Of a stretch of DNA of 61,170 bases, positions 45,108 to 53,775 are shown piece by piece (the first letter of the stretch is position 1; every line of letters begins with the position of its first letter). This DNA is from Paludibacteraceae bacterium (lineage in GTDB: Bacteria; Bacteroidota; Bacteroidia; Bacteroidales; Paludibacteraceae): assembly GCA_017559505.1 (NCBI GenBank), contig JAFYSF010000049.1, positions 1 through 61,170 on the forward strand, given 5' to 3'. The position numbers and the translations under genes were made by a program. The notes under the pieces are model-generated. The model was not told the origin of the DNA. It was given only the letters and a program-made list of their open reading frames with translations, and did no database searches.

Positions 45108-45605
45108 ATGAAACACACTATCGACACTTTAGACAAAAAAATCCTGAAACTTATTTCTCAAAATGCCCGTATTCCATTCTTGGAAGTTGCGCGTGAATGC
45201 AATGTTTCGGGGGCTGCAATCCACCAACGTGTACAAAAATTAGCAAACGAAGGAGTAGTTAAAGGCTCTGAATTTGTCATAAACACCTACAAAGTTGGAT
45301 TCCAAACTTGTGCATATATCGGGATTTATGTGAAAGATTTAAGCCAATTAGAAAATATAATAAACAAACTACGCGACATACCTGAAATCGTAGAATGCCA
45401 CTATACTACTGGCAAATATGCTATTTTTGTCAAGGTGTATGCTCGCGACAACCGCCACTTGCTTGATATAACTCTCAATAAAATCAGCTCTATACCGGGC
45501 ATAGTTAGCGCAGAGACATTCTTAATGTCGCTCGACGAGGTGTTCCACCGCCAATTATCTGCTTTCGAGATAGATGATGAGGAAGATGACGACTCAAACG
45601 AATAA
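45108..45605 (+). CDS. Lrp/AsnC family transcriptional regulator
   Basis: 165 residues from the ATG at 45108. An N-terminal winged helix-turn-helix (LDKKILKLISQNARIPFLEVARECNVSGAAIHQRVQKLANEGVV) is followed by an AsnC ligand-binding domain (TCAYIGIYVKDLSQLENI, then ECHYTTGKYAIFVKVYARDNRHLLDI). The C-terminus is strongly acidic (DDEEDDDSNE). Such regulators respond to amino acids. The ligand and regulon are unknown. A shared terminator separates it from the convergent clpB. Confidence 0.93.
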   Translation: MKHTIDTLDKKILKLISQNARIPFLEVARECNVSGAAIHQRVQKLANEGVVKGSEFVINTYKVGFQTCAYIGIYVKDLSQLENIINKLRDIPEIVECHYTTGKYAIFVKVYARDNRHLLDITLNKISSIPGIVSAETFLMSLDEVFHRQLSAFEIDDEEDDDSNE

Positions 45606-45613
45606 AAATAACA

Positions 45614-45649
45614 AGAGGTTAGCCCAACAAGCTAACCTCTCTTTTTTTT
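45614..45649. terminator. bidirectional terminator between the Lrp gene and clpB
   Basis: A 10-bp perfect stem AGAGGTTAGC/GCTAACCTCT with a 7-base loop and an eight-T run on the plus side. The T run overlaps the end of clpB. Confidence 0.9.
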
Positions 45650-47795
45650 ATCTATTTTCAAAAATTATATCGCCATCTCTCGCATCTATCACTACCTGTT
45701 TTTCCGTATCTACCGAGCCTGCAATGATTTGTTTCGATAGTTCGTTGAGCAATCTCCGTTGCAACACCCTCTTCACTGGACGCGCACCAAATTGTGGGTC
45801 ATAACCCTCATGAGCGAACAAATCCACTGCCTCTGATGTAACTTCGAGTTGCACCCCATTGCGCTCGAGCAGTTTTTGCACATGCTTGATTTGCAAATCC
45901 ACAATATCACGGATTTCGGATTGTTGCAATGGCGTGAACATTATAAGTTCATCTATACGATTCAAGAATTCGGGGCGAATGGTTTGTTTCAACAATTCAA
46001 ACACCTCGTTTTTAGTACGATTCAACACCTCTTCTCTATTATTATCAGTAAGGACCTCGCAATTCTCACGAATCAATTGCGACCCAAGGTTAGAGGTCAT
46101 AATGATAATCGTATTTTTGAAGTTCACCACTCTACCCTTATTATCAGTCAAACGACCATCGTCGAGCACTTGCAACAACACGTTAAACACATCAGGGTGA
46201 GCCTTTTCAATCTCATCGAATAGCACTACCGAATAAGGCTTACGGCGAATAGCCTCTGTGAGTTGACCGCCCTCGTCATATCCCACATAGCCCGGAGGCG
46301 CACCAATAAGGCGTGTGGCTGCAAATTTCTCTTGATACTCGCTCATATCAATGCGAGTCATCATATTCTCATCATCAAAGAGATAGTCAGCCAATGCCTT
46401 AGCCAATTCGGTCTTACCCACCCCCGTAGTGCCGAGGAAGATAAACGAACCAATAGGGCGTTTTGGGTCTTGCAATCCAGCACGACTACGACGTATAGCA
46501 TCCGACACCGCCACTATTGCCTCATCTTGTCCAATCACTCGCTTATGCAACTCATCCTCAAGATGTAGCAACTTATCTTTTTCGCTCTGCATCATCTTGC
46601 GCACAGGAATTCCTGTCCATCTCGACACGATATCGGCAATATCATCAGCATCAATCTCCTCCTTAATCATAGCATGACCTTGTTGCAACTCTGCAAGTTT
46701 TGCTTTTGCCGTTTCAATAGCCTCTTCGGCTACTTTAATTTTGCCATAACGAATCTCCGCCACACGACCATAATCACCCTCACGCTCAGCGCGTTCAGCG
46801 TCATATTTCAATTGTTCTATCTCAATTTTCTTTTGCTGAATCACATTGATTTGCTCCTTCTCGCTACTCCACTTCTTGCGCATCACCTCGCCTTCGGCCT
46901 TCAACGCATCAATCTCTTCACTCAATTGAGCCAATTTCTGCTTATCATTTTCACGTTTAATAGCCGCACGTTCAATCTCCAACTGCTTGATATTTCGTTC
47001 AATCGTATCCAACTCCTCTGGCACCGAATCCACTTCCAAACGTTGTTTTGCCGCTGCCTCATCAATCAAGTCGATAGCCTTATCAGGCAAAAAACGGTCT
47101 GTAATATAACGAGTCGAAAGCTCCACCGCTGCAATAATAGCATCATCTTTGATACGCACCTTATGGTGATTTTCATACCTTTCTTTCAAGCCACGCAATA
47201 TCGAAATCGTAGCCGCCTCATCTGGCTCATTCACCATAACCATCTGAAAACGACGCTCCAACGCCTTATCTGTCTCAAAGTATTTTTGGAATTCATCCAA
47301 CGTAGTAGCCCCCACAGCGCGCAATTCGCCACGAGCCAACGCAGGTTTCAATATATTAGCCGCATCCATTGCGCCCGACGACTTACCTGCCCCCACCAAC
47401 GTATGAATTTCATCAATAAAAAGAATAATCTCACCATCTGCCTTGACCACCTCGTTCACCACACCCTTCAATCTCTCCTCAAACTCACCCTGATACTTAG
47501 CCCCTGCAATAAGCGCACCCATATCGAGCGAAAATATTTGCTTCGAACGCAAATTCTCAGGCACATCACCACGCACTATGCGATGCGCCAACCCCTCTGC
47601 AATAGCAGTTTTACCCGTACCCGGCTCACCCACAAGTATAGGATTATTCTTCGTACGTCGCGACAAAATCTGCAACACACGACGTATCTCATCATCTCGC
47701 CCAATCACAGGGTCGAGTTTTCCACTGCGCGCACGCTCGTTCAAGTTTATAGCATAACGACTAAGTGCCTCCTGATTGTTGTTTTGTTTGTTCAT
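45648..47795 (-). CDS. clpB: ClpB-type disaggregase lacking the N-terminal domain
   Basis: 715 residues from the ATG at 47793-47795 ([15 protein letters not shown]). NBD1 has Walker A GEPGTGKT (56-63) and [13 protein letters not shown] coiled-coil middle domain typical of ClpB spans about 250-370. NBD2 has Walker A GTTGVGKT (near 455), and the C-terminal [21 protein letters not shown] follows. Homology begins exactly where the ClpB N-domain linker ends, about residue 150 of E. coli ClpB. The upstream 250 bases hold no N-domain in any frame. ClpB remodels protein aggregates with DnaK; the N-domain-less form is known in E. coli only as an internal-start isoform. Confidence 0.93.
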   Translation of the reverse strand: MNKQNNNQEALSRYAINLNERARSGKLDPVIGRDDEIRRVLQILSRRTKNNPILVGEPGTGKTAIAEGLAHRIVRGDVPENLRSKQIFSLDMGALIAGAKYQGEFEERLKGVVNEVVKADGEIILFIDEIHTLVGAGKSSGAMDAANILKPALARGELRAVGATTLDEFQKYFETDKALERRFQMVMVNEPDEAATISILRGLKERYENHHKVRIKDDAIIAAVELSTRYITDRFLPDKAIDLIDEAAAKQRLEVDSVPEELDTIERNIKQLEIERAAIKRENDKQKLAQLSEEIDALKAEGEVMRKKWSSEKEQINVIQQKKIEIEQLKYDAERAEREGDYGRVAEIRYGKIKVAEEAIETAKAKLAELQQGHAMIKEEIDADDIADIVSRWTGIPVRKMMQSEKDKLLHLEDELHKRVIGQDEAIVAVSDAIRRSRAGLQDPKRPIGSFIFLGTTGVGKTELAKALADYLFDDENMMTRIDMSEYQEKFAATRLIGAPPGYVGYDEGGQLTEAIRRKPYSVVLFDEIEKAHPDVFNVLLQVLDDGRLTDNKGRVVNFKNTIIIMTSNLGSQLIRENCEVLTDNNREEVLNRTKNEVFELLKQTIRPEFLNRIDELIMFTPLQQSEIRDIVDLQIKHVQKLLERNGVQLEVTSEAVDLFAHEGYDPQFGARPVKRVLQRRLLNELSKQIIAGSVDTEKQVVIDARDGDIIFENR

Positions 47796-47868
47796 AATTT
47801 TTGTTTTAAGATTTAATAATAAGACACTATAATCATTACAAATATCATACAAAAGCATATATTCATGT

Positions 47869-47972
47869 CATTTTGGCTTAAATTCTTGCTATATTCAGAC
47901 AAAATGACACAATATATTACTTAAATTTATAATTTAACCTCACTCATGAGAGGACGCACGAACCGTGCGTCC
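47869..47972. repeat. inverted family B remnant and GGACGCACG palindrome
   Basis: TGTCATTTTG (from 47869) and CAAAATGACA (to 47911) form inverted ends around TTCTTGCTATATTC, a family B-like unit. GGACGCACG-AAC-CGTGCGTCC (47952-47972) is the same palindrome as 59189-59211. Confidence 0.6.
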
Positions 47973-47997
47973 CTACTTAGTTATTTAAGTATAATTT

Positions 47998-48037
47998 AAA
48001 AAAAAAATCGACAAAGCCATGAATGACTTTGCCGATT
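47998..48037 (-). terminator. terminator after the fimbrillin-like cluster
   Basis: AATCG-CAAAG-CAT paired with ATG-CTTTG-CGATT (48006-48037, single mismatches), with a U run on the minus strand. The core CAAAGCCATGAATGACTTTG recurs at 51622-51641. Confidence 0.8.
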
Positions 48038-48088
48038 TTTATATATAAAATTTTTCACCTTTTATCAATCACGCAAAACAGATAAATT

Positions 48089-49774
48089 CTACTCACAAAC
48101 AGCGCGAACAGAACAACCACAATAACGGTATTGATTACTGCTTCCTTTATTATCAGAAGTAAAGTACATATAAATGCCATTGTATGGGTAATTTGCTCCA
48201 AGCGAACTCGACCAGTAGCAGCCATACGTACCAGCATCGTAGAGACTACTACCGCCCTTGTAACCCGCAGCAGGCAAAAAGATTGAATTACCATTAGGTC
48301 CTGTTACTATATATCCATTTACACCATTTTGTTTAGTCCTTGTCCATGTGCATTTAGTGCGCAATTCATTTTGTTCTGCGTTAGTCGGCATACGCCATGC
48401 ACCACCCCAATTTACATGCGCAGCATCGTCTTCTAAGTCAAGTACAGTTTTATCATCAGTAAAACCATCTTTGCCATGCCAATCATTATCACAATATTTT
48501 GTTAATTGGTCTTCGCCTGTGCCATATTTATATGTTGACCAACTATAATTTGTTTTTGGTTCTGTTTCGCCCCAAGCAAAATAATCTCCATAATCTTCTG
48601 GATAATCAGCACCTACGTTGCAAGTTGCCCATTTCAACCCTGATGGCAAACCAAGATCTACATAAGCATAAGCATTTTCGTAGCCACTACCACTTGTAGT
48701 ACTACCTTGGTTATTATTGCCTTCATTTTCATCTCCACCTTGATTACCTTCTTGATTATCTCCATCTTGAGAGCCATTGTCATCTCCACCATTTTCGTCT
48801 TGATTACCTCCGCCATTATTATCATCACCTGAATTATCTCCATTTTCAACATCAGTTACAGTTGCATCAAGATCAACACAATCAGACCATTCCTCAACCT
48901 CAACAACAAACTCTATATTGAATTTTTCATTTTGAAGAACATCATCGTTGATAGTGATAACAATGTTATAAGAAGCTCCCATTTCGAAAGTAACATTATT
49001 CAAAACAGCAACTTTAGTTTCAATAGGTTCTGAGTCATAAACAAGATTAAACTCGATGTTATAACTACGACTTTCAGTAGGGAACAAAAATACTACATCA
49101 GAAGTAGTTTTACGTTGACCTTGTTGAATAGTTGCAGTATTACCAAAATTGAATACACCTTCAGATTGAGGTTCCCAAAAACAATTGTCATCTATTTTCA
49201 ATTGAGCAGATTTGATAGCATTTGTAAGTTTTGTCTCCAAAATAGCAATATTTTCTTTTGCCGACAAATCATTTTTGAATGTAACCTTAACATGAGACAA
49301 TAGGTGCTTGAAAGTCAACTGAACAGGTTCAGCATTGATTTTACGAAGAGAACCCTGTGTACGAGTAGCATAAGCATAAAGAAGGTCAGCATTTCCTTCA
49401 TTTACATATACAAAATCGCTCAAACCTTTTACACTCGATGAATTAGGATATGCTCCAATATCAGAAAGAAGACCAGAAGGAGCAAACGCATGGAAATGAT
49501 AATTTTTCTGATGTTCCCATTCTTTTTGCTCAGAACACACCCAAAGAGCATCTTGTTTTTCAACGCGAGTAGCATTAAAAACAACGCCACCTTCATTATG
49601 AGCCCACACATCAAAAGCATTTAGATTGGCTGATGTAATGGTGTTATCGGCACGAGTAAGTTCAGCCACCAAATGATTAGTGAAAGAAATGTAACCTGAC
49701 TCATAAACCGAATTATCCTTCTGACACGCAACAAATAGTGTCAAAAACGGAATTAAGTAAAATAATTTTTTCAT
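48089..49774 (-). CDS. fimbrillin-like lipoprotein with C-terminal FISUMP-like domain (paralogue 1)
   Basis: 561 residues. The lipobox is LFVAC (Cys 17). The N-terminal half (20-310) is a fimbrillin-type beta domain (ISFTNHLVAELTRADNTITSANLNAFDVWAHNEGGVVF, NYHFHAFAPSG, PVQLTFKHLLSHVKVTFKN). A 55-residue Asp/Asn/Gly/Gln-rich linker (about 310-365) leads to a C-terminal domain (about 370-561) with YVDLGLPSGLKWATCNVGA, YGDYFAWGET, WRMPT, GPNGNSIFLPAAGY, YWSSS and a final SVRAVC. I read that domain as the Fibrobacter major-paralogue/DUF1566-like, C-type-lectin-like fold. The protein is probably a surface adhesin. It lies 48 bases after paralogue 2, so likely co-transcribed. Confidence 0.85.
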   Translation of the reverse strand: MKKLFYLIPFLTLFVACQKDNSVYESGYISFTNHLVAELTRADNTITSANLNAFDVWAHNEGGVVFNATRVEKQDALWVCSEQKEWEHQKNYHFHAFAPSGLLSDIGAYPNSSSVKGLSDFVYVNEGNADLLYAYATRTQGSLRKINAEPVQLTFKHLLSHVKVTFKNDLSAKENIAILETKLTNAIKSAQLKIDDNCFWEPQSEGVFNFGNTATIQQGQRKTTSDVVFLFPTESRSYNIEFNLVYDSEPIETKVAVLNNVTFEMGASYNIVITINDDVLQNEKFNIEFVVEVEEWSDCVDLDATVTDVENGDNSGDDNNGGGNQDENGGDDNGSQDGDNQEGNQGGDENEGNNNQGSTTSGSGYENAYAYVDLGLPSGLKWATCNVGADYPEDYGDYFAWGETEPKTNYSWSTYKYGTGEDQLTKYCDNDWHGKDGFTDDKTVLDLEDDAAHVNWGGAWRMPTNAEQNELRTKCTWTRTKQNGVNGYIVTGPNGNSIFLPAAGYKGGSSLYDAGTYGCYWSSSLGANYPYNGIYMYFTSDNKGSSNQYRYCGCSVRAVCE

Positions 49775-49821
49775 AATTACTTTTTATTAATTTATTATAG
49801 AAACACCTTTTTATGCATAAA

Positions 49822-51408
49822 TCAAGGACAAACAGGACGGACTGAGTATCCATAATAACGTTCATCGTAACTCCATCCTTTAGGTCTACGTGACTCAAAA
49901 TACACACTATATGCACATTCAGGAGAATTCGTATAAAGCGAACTAGACCAATAACTTCCAGTCTCATTTACGTCATAAAGTTCATCATCCTCCATATAAC
50001 CTGCTGCAGGTATAAAAATTGAATTACCATTAGGACCTGTTACTTTACATCCATTAACACCATTTTGTGTAGTCCATGTCCAATCACAATTATTACGTAA
50101 TTCGTCTTGTTCTACTTTGGTTGGCATACGCCATGCACCACCCCAATTTACAGCAGCAACATCATCTTCTATGCCAAATACTGTCTTGTCATCAACAAAG
50201 CCATCTTTACCATATTCGCTATCAGTACAATATTTTGTAAGATTATCATAATCATCTACACAATATTTATACATACTCCAATCATAATACTCTTTCACTT
50301 CTGTTTCTGCCCAAGCAAAATAGTCGCCATACTCTTCTGGAGCAGTTGCACCAACATTACATGTTGCCCATTTAATCCCCGAAGGCAAACCAAGATCAAC
50401 ATACTCATGACCATTTTCAGAAACAGTTTCATCATCTTCTTCATCATTTCCTTCGTTATTTTCTCCTTTATTATTTTCTGAGTCAACAATTGTTCCATCC
50501 ACTTCAATATCATCACCCCACTCTTTTACTTCTGTTAAGAAGAACTCTATTTTGAACTCTTCAGTAACAACATTTTTATCATTAACGATTAAATTAATTT
50601 TATAAGATTTACCCATTTCAAAAGTAATATCAGAAATAATTGCTTTTTTAGCTTCTGCAGTTTCTGATTCATAGGTAAAATTAAATGTAACATTATAATT
50701 ACTTTCTTCGGTTGGGAAAAGGAATTGCACGTTAGATGCAGTTACACTCTCACCTTGTTCAATAACACCAGTACTACCAAAATCATATACTCCTGTGCTT
50801 ATTTCTTCCCATGTCCAATTAGCAACAGATGCATCTACGCAATTTAATTCTGCCGATTTTGTTGCTTCTGTAATTTGCACATCACTAATCGTAATATTAC
50901 CTTCTGTAAGATTATTTTTAAATGTAAATTTCACACACGAAAGCAAGTGGTCAAATACCAATTGCACAGGCTCATTATTAATCTGCAACAAAGAACCTTG
51001 TGTACGTTCTGCGTAAGCATAAATAAGGTCTTGGCTACCTTCGTTAGTATAAACAAAATTACTCAAACCTCTTGTTCGTTCAACATTAGGATAGTCGCCT
51101 ATATCAGAAATCAAACCAGACGGTGCAAAAGCATGGAAATGATAAGTAGTAGAATGTTCCCACATCTTTTCTTCAGCCGACACCCATGCACCATTCTGTT
51201 TAACTACACTTGTACCACTAAATACAATACCTTCATTATTATGTCCCCATACATCAAAATTTGCCAAATTAGCAGTAGTAATAGTATTATCACCACGAGT
51301 AATAACCTCTTGATTGTTAAAGGATATACGACCCAACTCTGCAGATGAATCATCTCGCTGACACGCCACAAATAGTGCCAACAATAATAATAAGAACAAC
51401 TTTTTCAT
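49822..51408 (-). CDS. fimbrillin-like lipoprotein with C-terminal FISUMP-like domain (paralogue 2)
   Basis: 528 residues with the same plan as its neighbours: lipobox LFVAC, ISFNNQEVITRGDNTITTANLANFDVWGHNNEG, HFHAFAPSGLISDIG, and PVQLVFDHLLSCVKFTFKNNL. A short Glu/Asn/Asp linker (about 320-340) follows, then the C-terminal GHEYVDLGLPSGIKWATCNVGA to YSVRPVC domain. The linker is shorter and more acidic than in paralogue 1. A -7 element (TAacTTTG, minus) is at 51472-51479, about 65 bases upstream. Confidence 0.85.
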   Translation of the reverse strand: MKKLFLLLLLALFVACQRDDSSAELGRISFNNQEVITRGDNTITTANLANFDVWGHNNEGIVFSGTSVVKQNGAWVSAEEKMWEHSTTYHFHAFAPSGLISDIGDYPNVERTRGLSNFVYTNEGSQDLIYAYAERTQGSLLQINNEPVQLVFDHLLSCVKFTFKNNLTEGNITISDVQITEATKSAELNCVDASVANWTWEEISTGVYDFGSTGVIEQGESVTASNVQFLFPTEESNYNVTFNFTYESETAEAKKAIISDITFEMGKSYKINLIVNDKNVVTEEFKIEFFLTEVKEWGDDIEVDGTIVDSENNKGENNEGNDEEDDETVSENGHEYVDLGLPSGIKWATCNVGATAPEEYGDYFAWAETEVKEYYDWSMYKYCVDDYDNLTKYCTDSEYGKDGFVDDKTVFGIEDDVAAVNWGGAWRMPTKVEQDELRNNCDWTWTTQNGVNGCKVTGPNGNSIFIPAAGYMEDDELYDVNETGSYWSSSLYTNSPECAYSVYFESRRPKGWSYDERYYGYSVRPVCP

Positions 51409-51846
51409 AACATTATATTTTAAACATTAAACATTAAAACAAAACAACTATTTTACACGCCATACCGAATGCAAAGTTAAACATTATTTTTTACATCTCC
51501 AAATATATCGTAAAAACTTTTTACACACTCACTAAACTACATAATCATCCCCCTAAAACATTCAAAATATCCAACCCATCTAAGTCGCATATATTATCCT
51601 AAATCACTTATAAAGAAACAGCAAAGCCATGAATGACTTTGCCTATTTTAATTATAAGTATCTCATATCCTTCCACCTTCGACTTCCGACTCTCCCAATA
51701 CTCCTTCCCTTAGTTAAGGGAAAATTGCGAACAAACGAAAGCATAGTCAAACTTGTTTGATCTATACCGAGTGTAAGCAATTTCAACGAAGTTAATATGG
51801 ACAAAGACTGTAGGGGTATGTCAAACTGTAGACTGTCGACTTTATT
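51409..51846. other. spacer between paralogues 2 and 3
   Basis: No gene. It holds the -7 element of paralogue 2 (51472-51479), the hairpin GCAAAG-CAT/ATG-CTTTGC (51621-51642) that probably ends the paralogue 3 transcript, and near 51721-51841 degenerate dispersed repeats including CTGTAGACTGTCGACT. Confidence 0.6.
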
Positions 51847-53346
51847 CTACTCACAGACTGAACGCACTGTCATGCCAAAATAACGATTAGTAATAAACAC
51901 CAACCCATCATTCGACATACCGAAGGCGTACGAACTGAAACTGCTGCGGGACGAACTCGACCAGTAGAAGCCAAATAAACTAGCATCATCGCGTACATTA
52001 CTGCCCACAGCACCCGTAACAGACAAGAAGATTGAATTACCGTTAGGTCCTACTACTTTATATCCATTCACTCCATTTTGTGTGGTCAATATCCATGTAC
52101 AGTCATTGCACAATTCCTCTTGTTCTGCTCTAGTCGGCATCCTCCAATTTCCTCCCCAATTGACAGTGGCTGCATCATCTTCTGGATCGAGTATAGTTTT
52201 ATTATCACTACTATTATACTTAGTGATATTATCTTCTGTGCCATATTTATACGTATCCCAAGAATAATCTTTTTTGGGTTCTATCTCGCCCCATGCAAAA
52301 TAATAACCATATTCGTCTGGTGTAGTTGCACCTACGTTACATGTTGCCCATTTTACAGATAAGCCGAGGTCAACATATTCGTGTCCATTCTCCATTCCCG
52401 GAGTATCTGGATTTCCATTTAATGTGGCATTCAATTCAATATTACTCCCCCAATCTTTCACTTCTGCGACAAAGAATTTTATGTTATATTCTTCGGTTGC
52501 GATATCTTTATCTTCGATTGTTACGTTGATATTATATGCTTTGCCCATTACGAGATTGACATCGGCAATTGTGGCTGTGCGCACCACTGCTGCTTCTGAT
52601 TCGTATGCAAGGTTGAATGTGATGTTATAGTTTTGTGTTGCTGCAGGGAAAAAGAATTGTACATTTTCAGTTGCAGCACTTGCACCTTGTGCAATAACGC
52701 TTGTATTACCAAAGTTATATGCACCTGTTGCAGTTGCGTTCCATGCCCAATTTGCCATATCAGCATCAGCACAATTAAGTTCTGCCGATTTTGCTGCATC
52801 TATGATTTGCACATCTGAAATTGTTATATTACCTTCCGAGAGGTTGTTTTTGAATGTGAATTGCACACGTGAAAGCAAATGCTCGAAAGTTAATTGCACA
52901 GGATCAGCATTGATTTTGAGTAAAGAGCCTTGTGTGCGAGTTGAGTATGCATAAATAAGGTCTTTGTCGCCATCATTGGTATATGCAAAATTGCTCAAAC
53001 CGTTTGCCTTTTCGGCATTAGGGTATTCACCAATATTTTCAACTGTGCCTGCTGGAGCAAATGCGTGAAAATGATATACTTGTTGTTGTTCCCACATCTT
53101 TTCTTCGGCAGAGAGCCACAAGTCGCCTTGCTTTTCTACACGAGTGCCACTGAAGACAACGCCATTATTATTGTGTCCCCACACATCGAAATTCGCTAAA
53201 TTAGTTGTAGTAAGAGTATTATCACCACGAGTAAGGTCTTCTACTTGATTAGCAAAAGAGATACGACCAGACTCTGCAGCTGGGTCGTCAGGTTGGCACG
53301 CTACAAAAAGCACCAACAACGGAAGTAAAAATAATAACTTTTTCAT
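51847..53346 (-). CDS. fimbrillin-like lipoprotein with C-terminal FISUMP-like domain (paralogue 3)
   Basis: 499 residues: lipobox LFVAC, RGDNTLTTTNLANFDVWGHNNNGVVF, VYHFHAFAPAG, PVQLTFEHLLSRVQFTFKNNL, and a very short linker (NGNPDTPGMENG). The C-terminal domain has YVDLGLSVKWATCNVGA, YGYYFAWGE, WRMPTRAEQ, GPNGNSIFL, FYWSSSSRS and the terminal TVRSVC. The PSG tripeptide present in the other two paralogues after YVDLGL is missing here. Own -7 element (TAtcTTTG, minus) at 53384-53391. Confidence 0.85.
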   Translation of the reverse strand: MKKLLFLLPLLVLFVACQPDDPAAESGRISFANQVEDLTRGDNTLTTTNLANFDVWGHNNNGVVFSGTRVEKQGDLWLSAEEKMWEQQQVYHFHAFAPAGTVENIGEYPNAEKANGLSNFAYTNDGDKDLIYAYSTRTQGSLLKINADPVQLTFEHLLSRVQFTFKNNLSEGNITISDVQIIDAAKSAELNCADADMANWAWNATATGAYNFGNTSVIAQGASAATENVQFFFPAATQNYNITFNLAYESEAAVVRTATIADVNLVMGKAYNINVTIEDKDIATEEYNIKFFVAEVKDWGSNIELNATLNGNPDTPGMENGHEYVDLGLSVKWATCNVGATTPDEYGYYFAWGEIEPKKDYSWDTYKYGTEDNITKYNSSDNKTILDPEDDAATVNWGGNWRMPTRAEQEELCNDCTWILTTQNGVNGYKVVGPNGNSIFLSVTGAVGSNVRDDASLFGFYWSSSSRSSFSSYAFGMSNDGLVFITNRYFGMTVRSVCE

Positions 53347-53383
53347 AACTCAACAAATAAAAAAATTATGTAAAATATTGTTG

Positions 53384-53391
53384 CAAAGATA
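53384..53391 (-). promoter_or_regulatory. -7 element of paralogue 3
   Basis: TAtcTTTG on the minus strand about 40 bases ahead of the start codon. Confidence 0.6.
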
Positions 53392-53470
53392 CGCATTATT
53401 TTTCAAATCTCCATCACTAAATTAATAAAATTATTGACAAATCATTTTTTTATATCTTTTTCTCTCAAAA

Positions 53471-53502
53471 TTTGTATATTTAAAAAAAACAGAGTAAATT
53501 TG
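53471..53502 (+). promoter_or_regulatory. promoter of the vitamin B12 uptake operon
   Basis: TTTG at 53471-53474, a 20-base spacer and TAaaTTTG at 53495-53502. The start point, about 53507, is immediately ahead of the riboswitch. Confidence 0.8.
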
Positions 53503-53507
53503 CACCC

Positions 53508-53745
53508 ATATTTCAAAGGCTAATGGTTCGCTCCTTGGAGCGACTAAGAGGGAATCAGGTGAAAGTCCTGAACAGTCCCGCTGCTGTAAGTCTTTTGAGT
53601 GAGAAATCACTCAGTACAACAAGTTATACCACTGAATATGAGGCGCGAGTATTACAGCTCCACTCAACAATTTGGGAAGGTTTGTTCGTACCACCAAAGA
53701 CAAGTCAGAAGACCTACCATTTGCCCACTATGTTTAATCCGTGCT
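53508..53745 (+). promoter_or_regulatory. cobalamin riboswitch
   Basis: The conserved AdoCbl/cobalamin aptamer elements are present in order: GGTTCG near the 5' end; GGGAATCAGGTGAAAGTCCTG (53570 region); the B12 box-proximal CAGTCCCGCTGCTGTAAG; GGGAAGG at 53673; and AAGACAAGTCAGAAGACCTACC at 53696-53717. The aptamer lies between the promoter and the btuB start codon. Binding of cobalamin is expected to reduce expression, probably by hiding the translation start region at about 53760-53776, since no clear terminator follows. Confidence 0.95.
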
Positions 53746-53775
53746 TCGAGGAAAGGCACTAACATAACCCTATTA

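Noticed and set aside
46674..47816. 380-codon open frame opposite clpB
   Set aside because: Low-complexity antisense of a clear ClpB gene, with no start region or homology.
53523..53762. Open frames through the region ahead of btuB
   Set aside because: This stretch is the cobalamin riboswitch; the btuB start is 53776.
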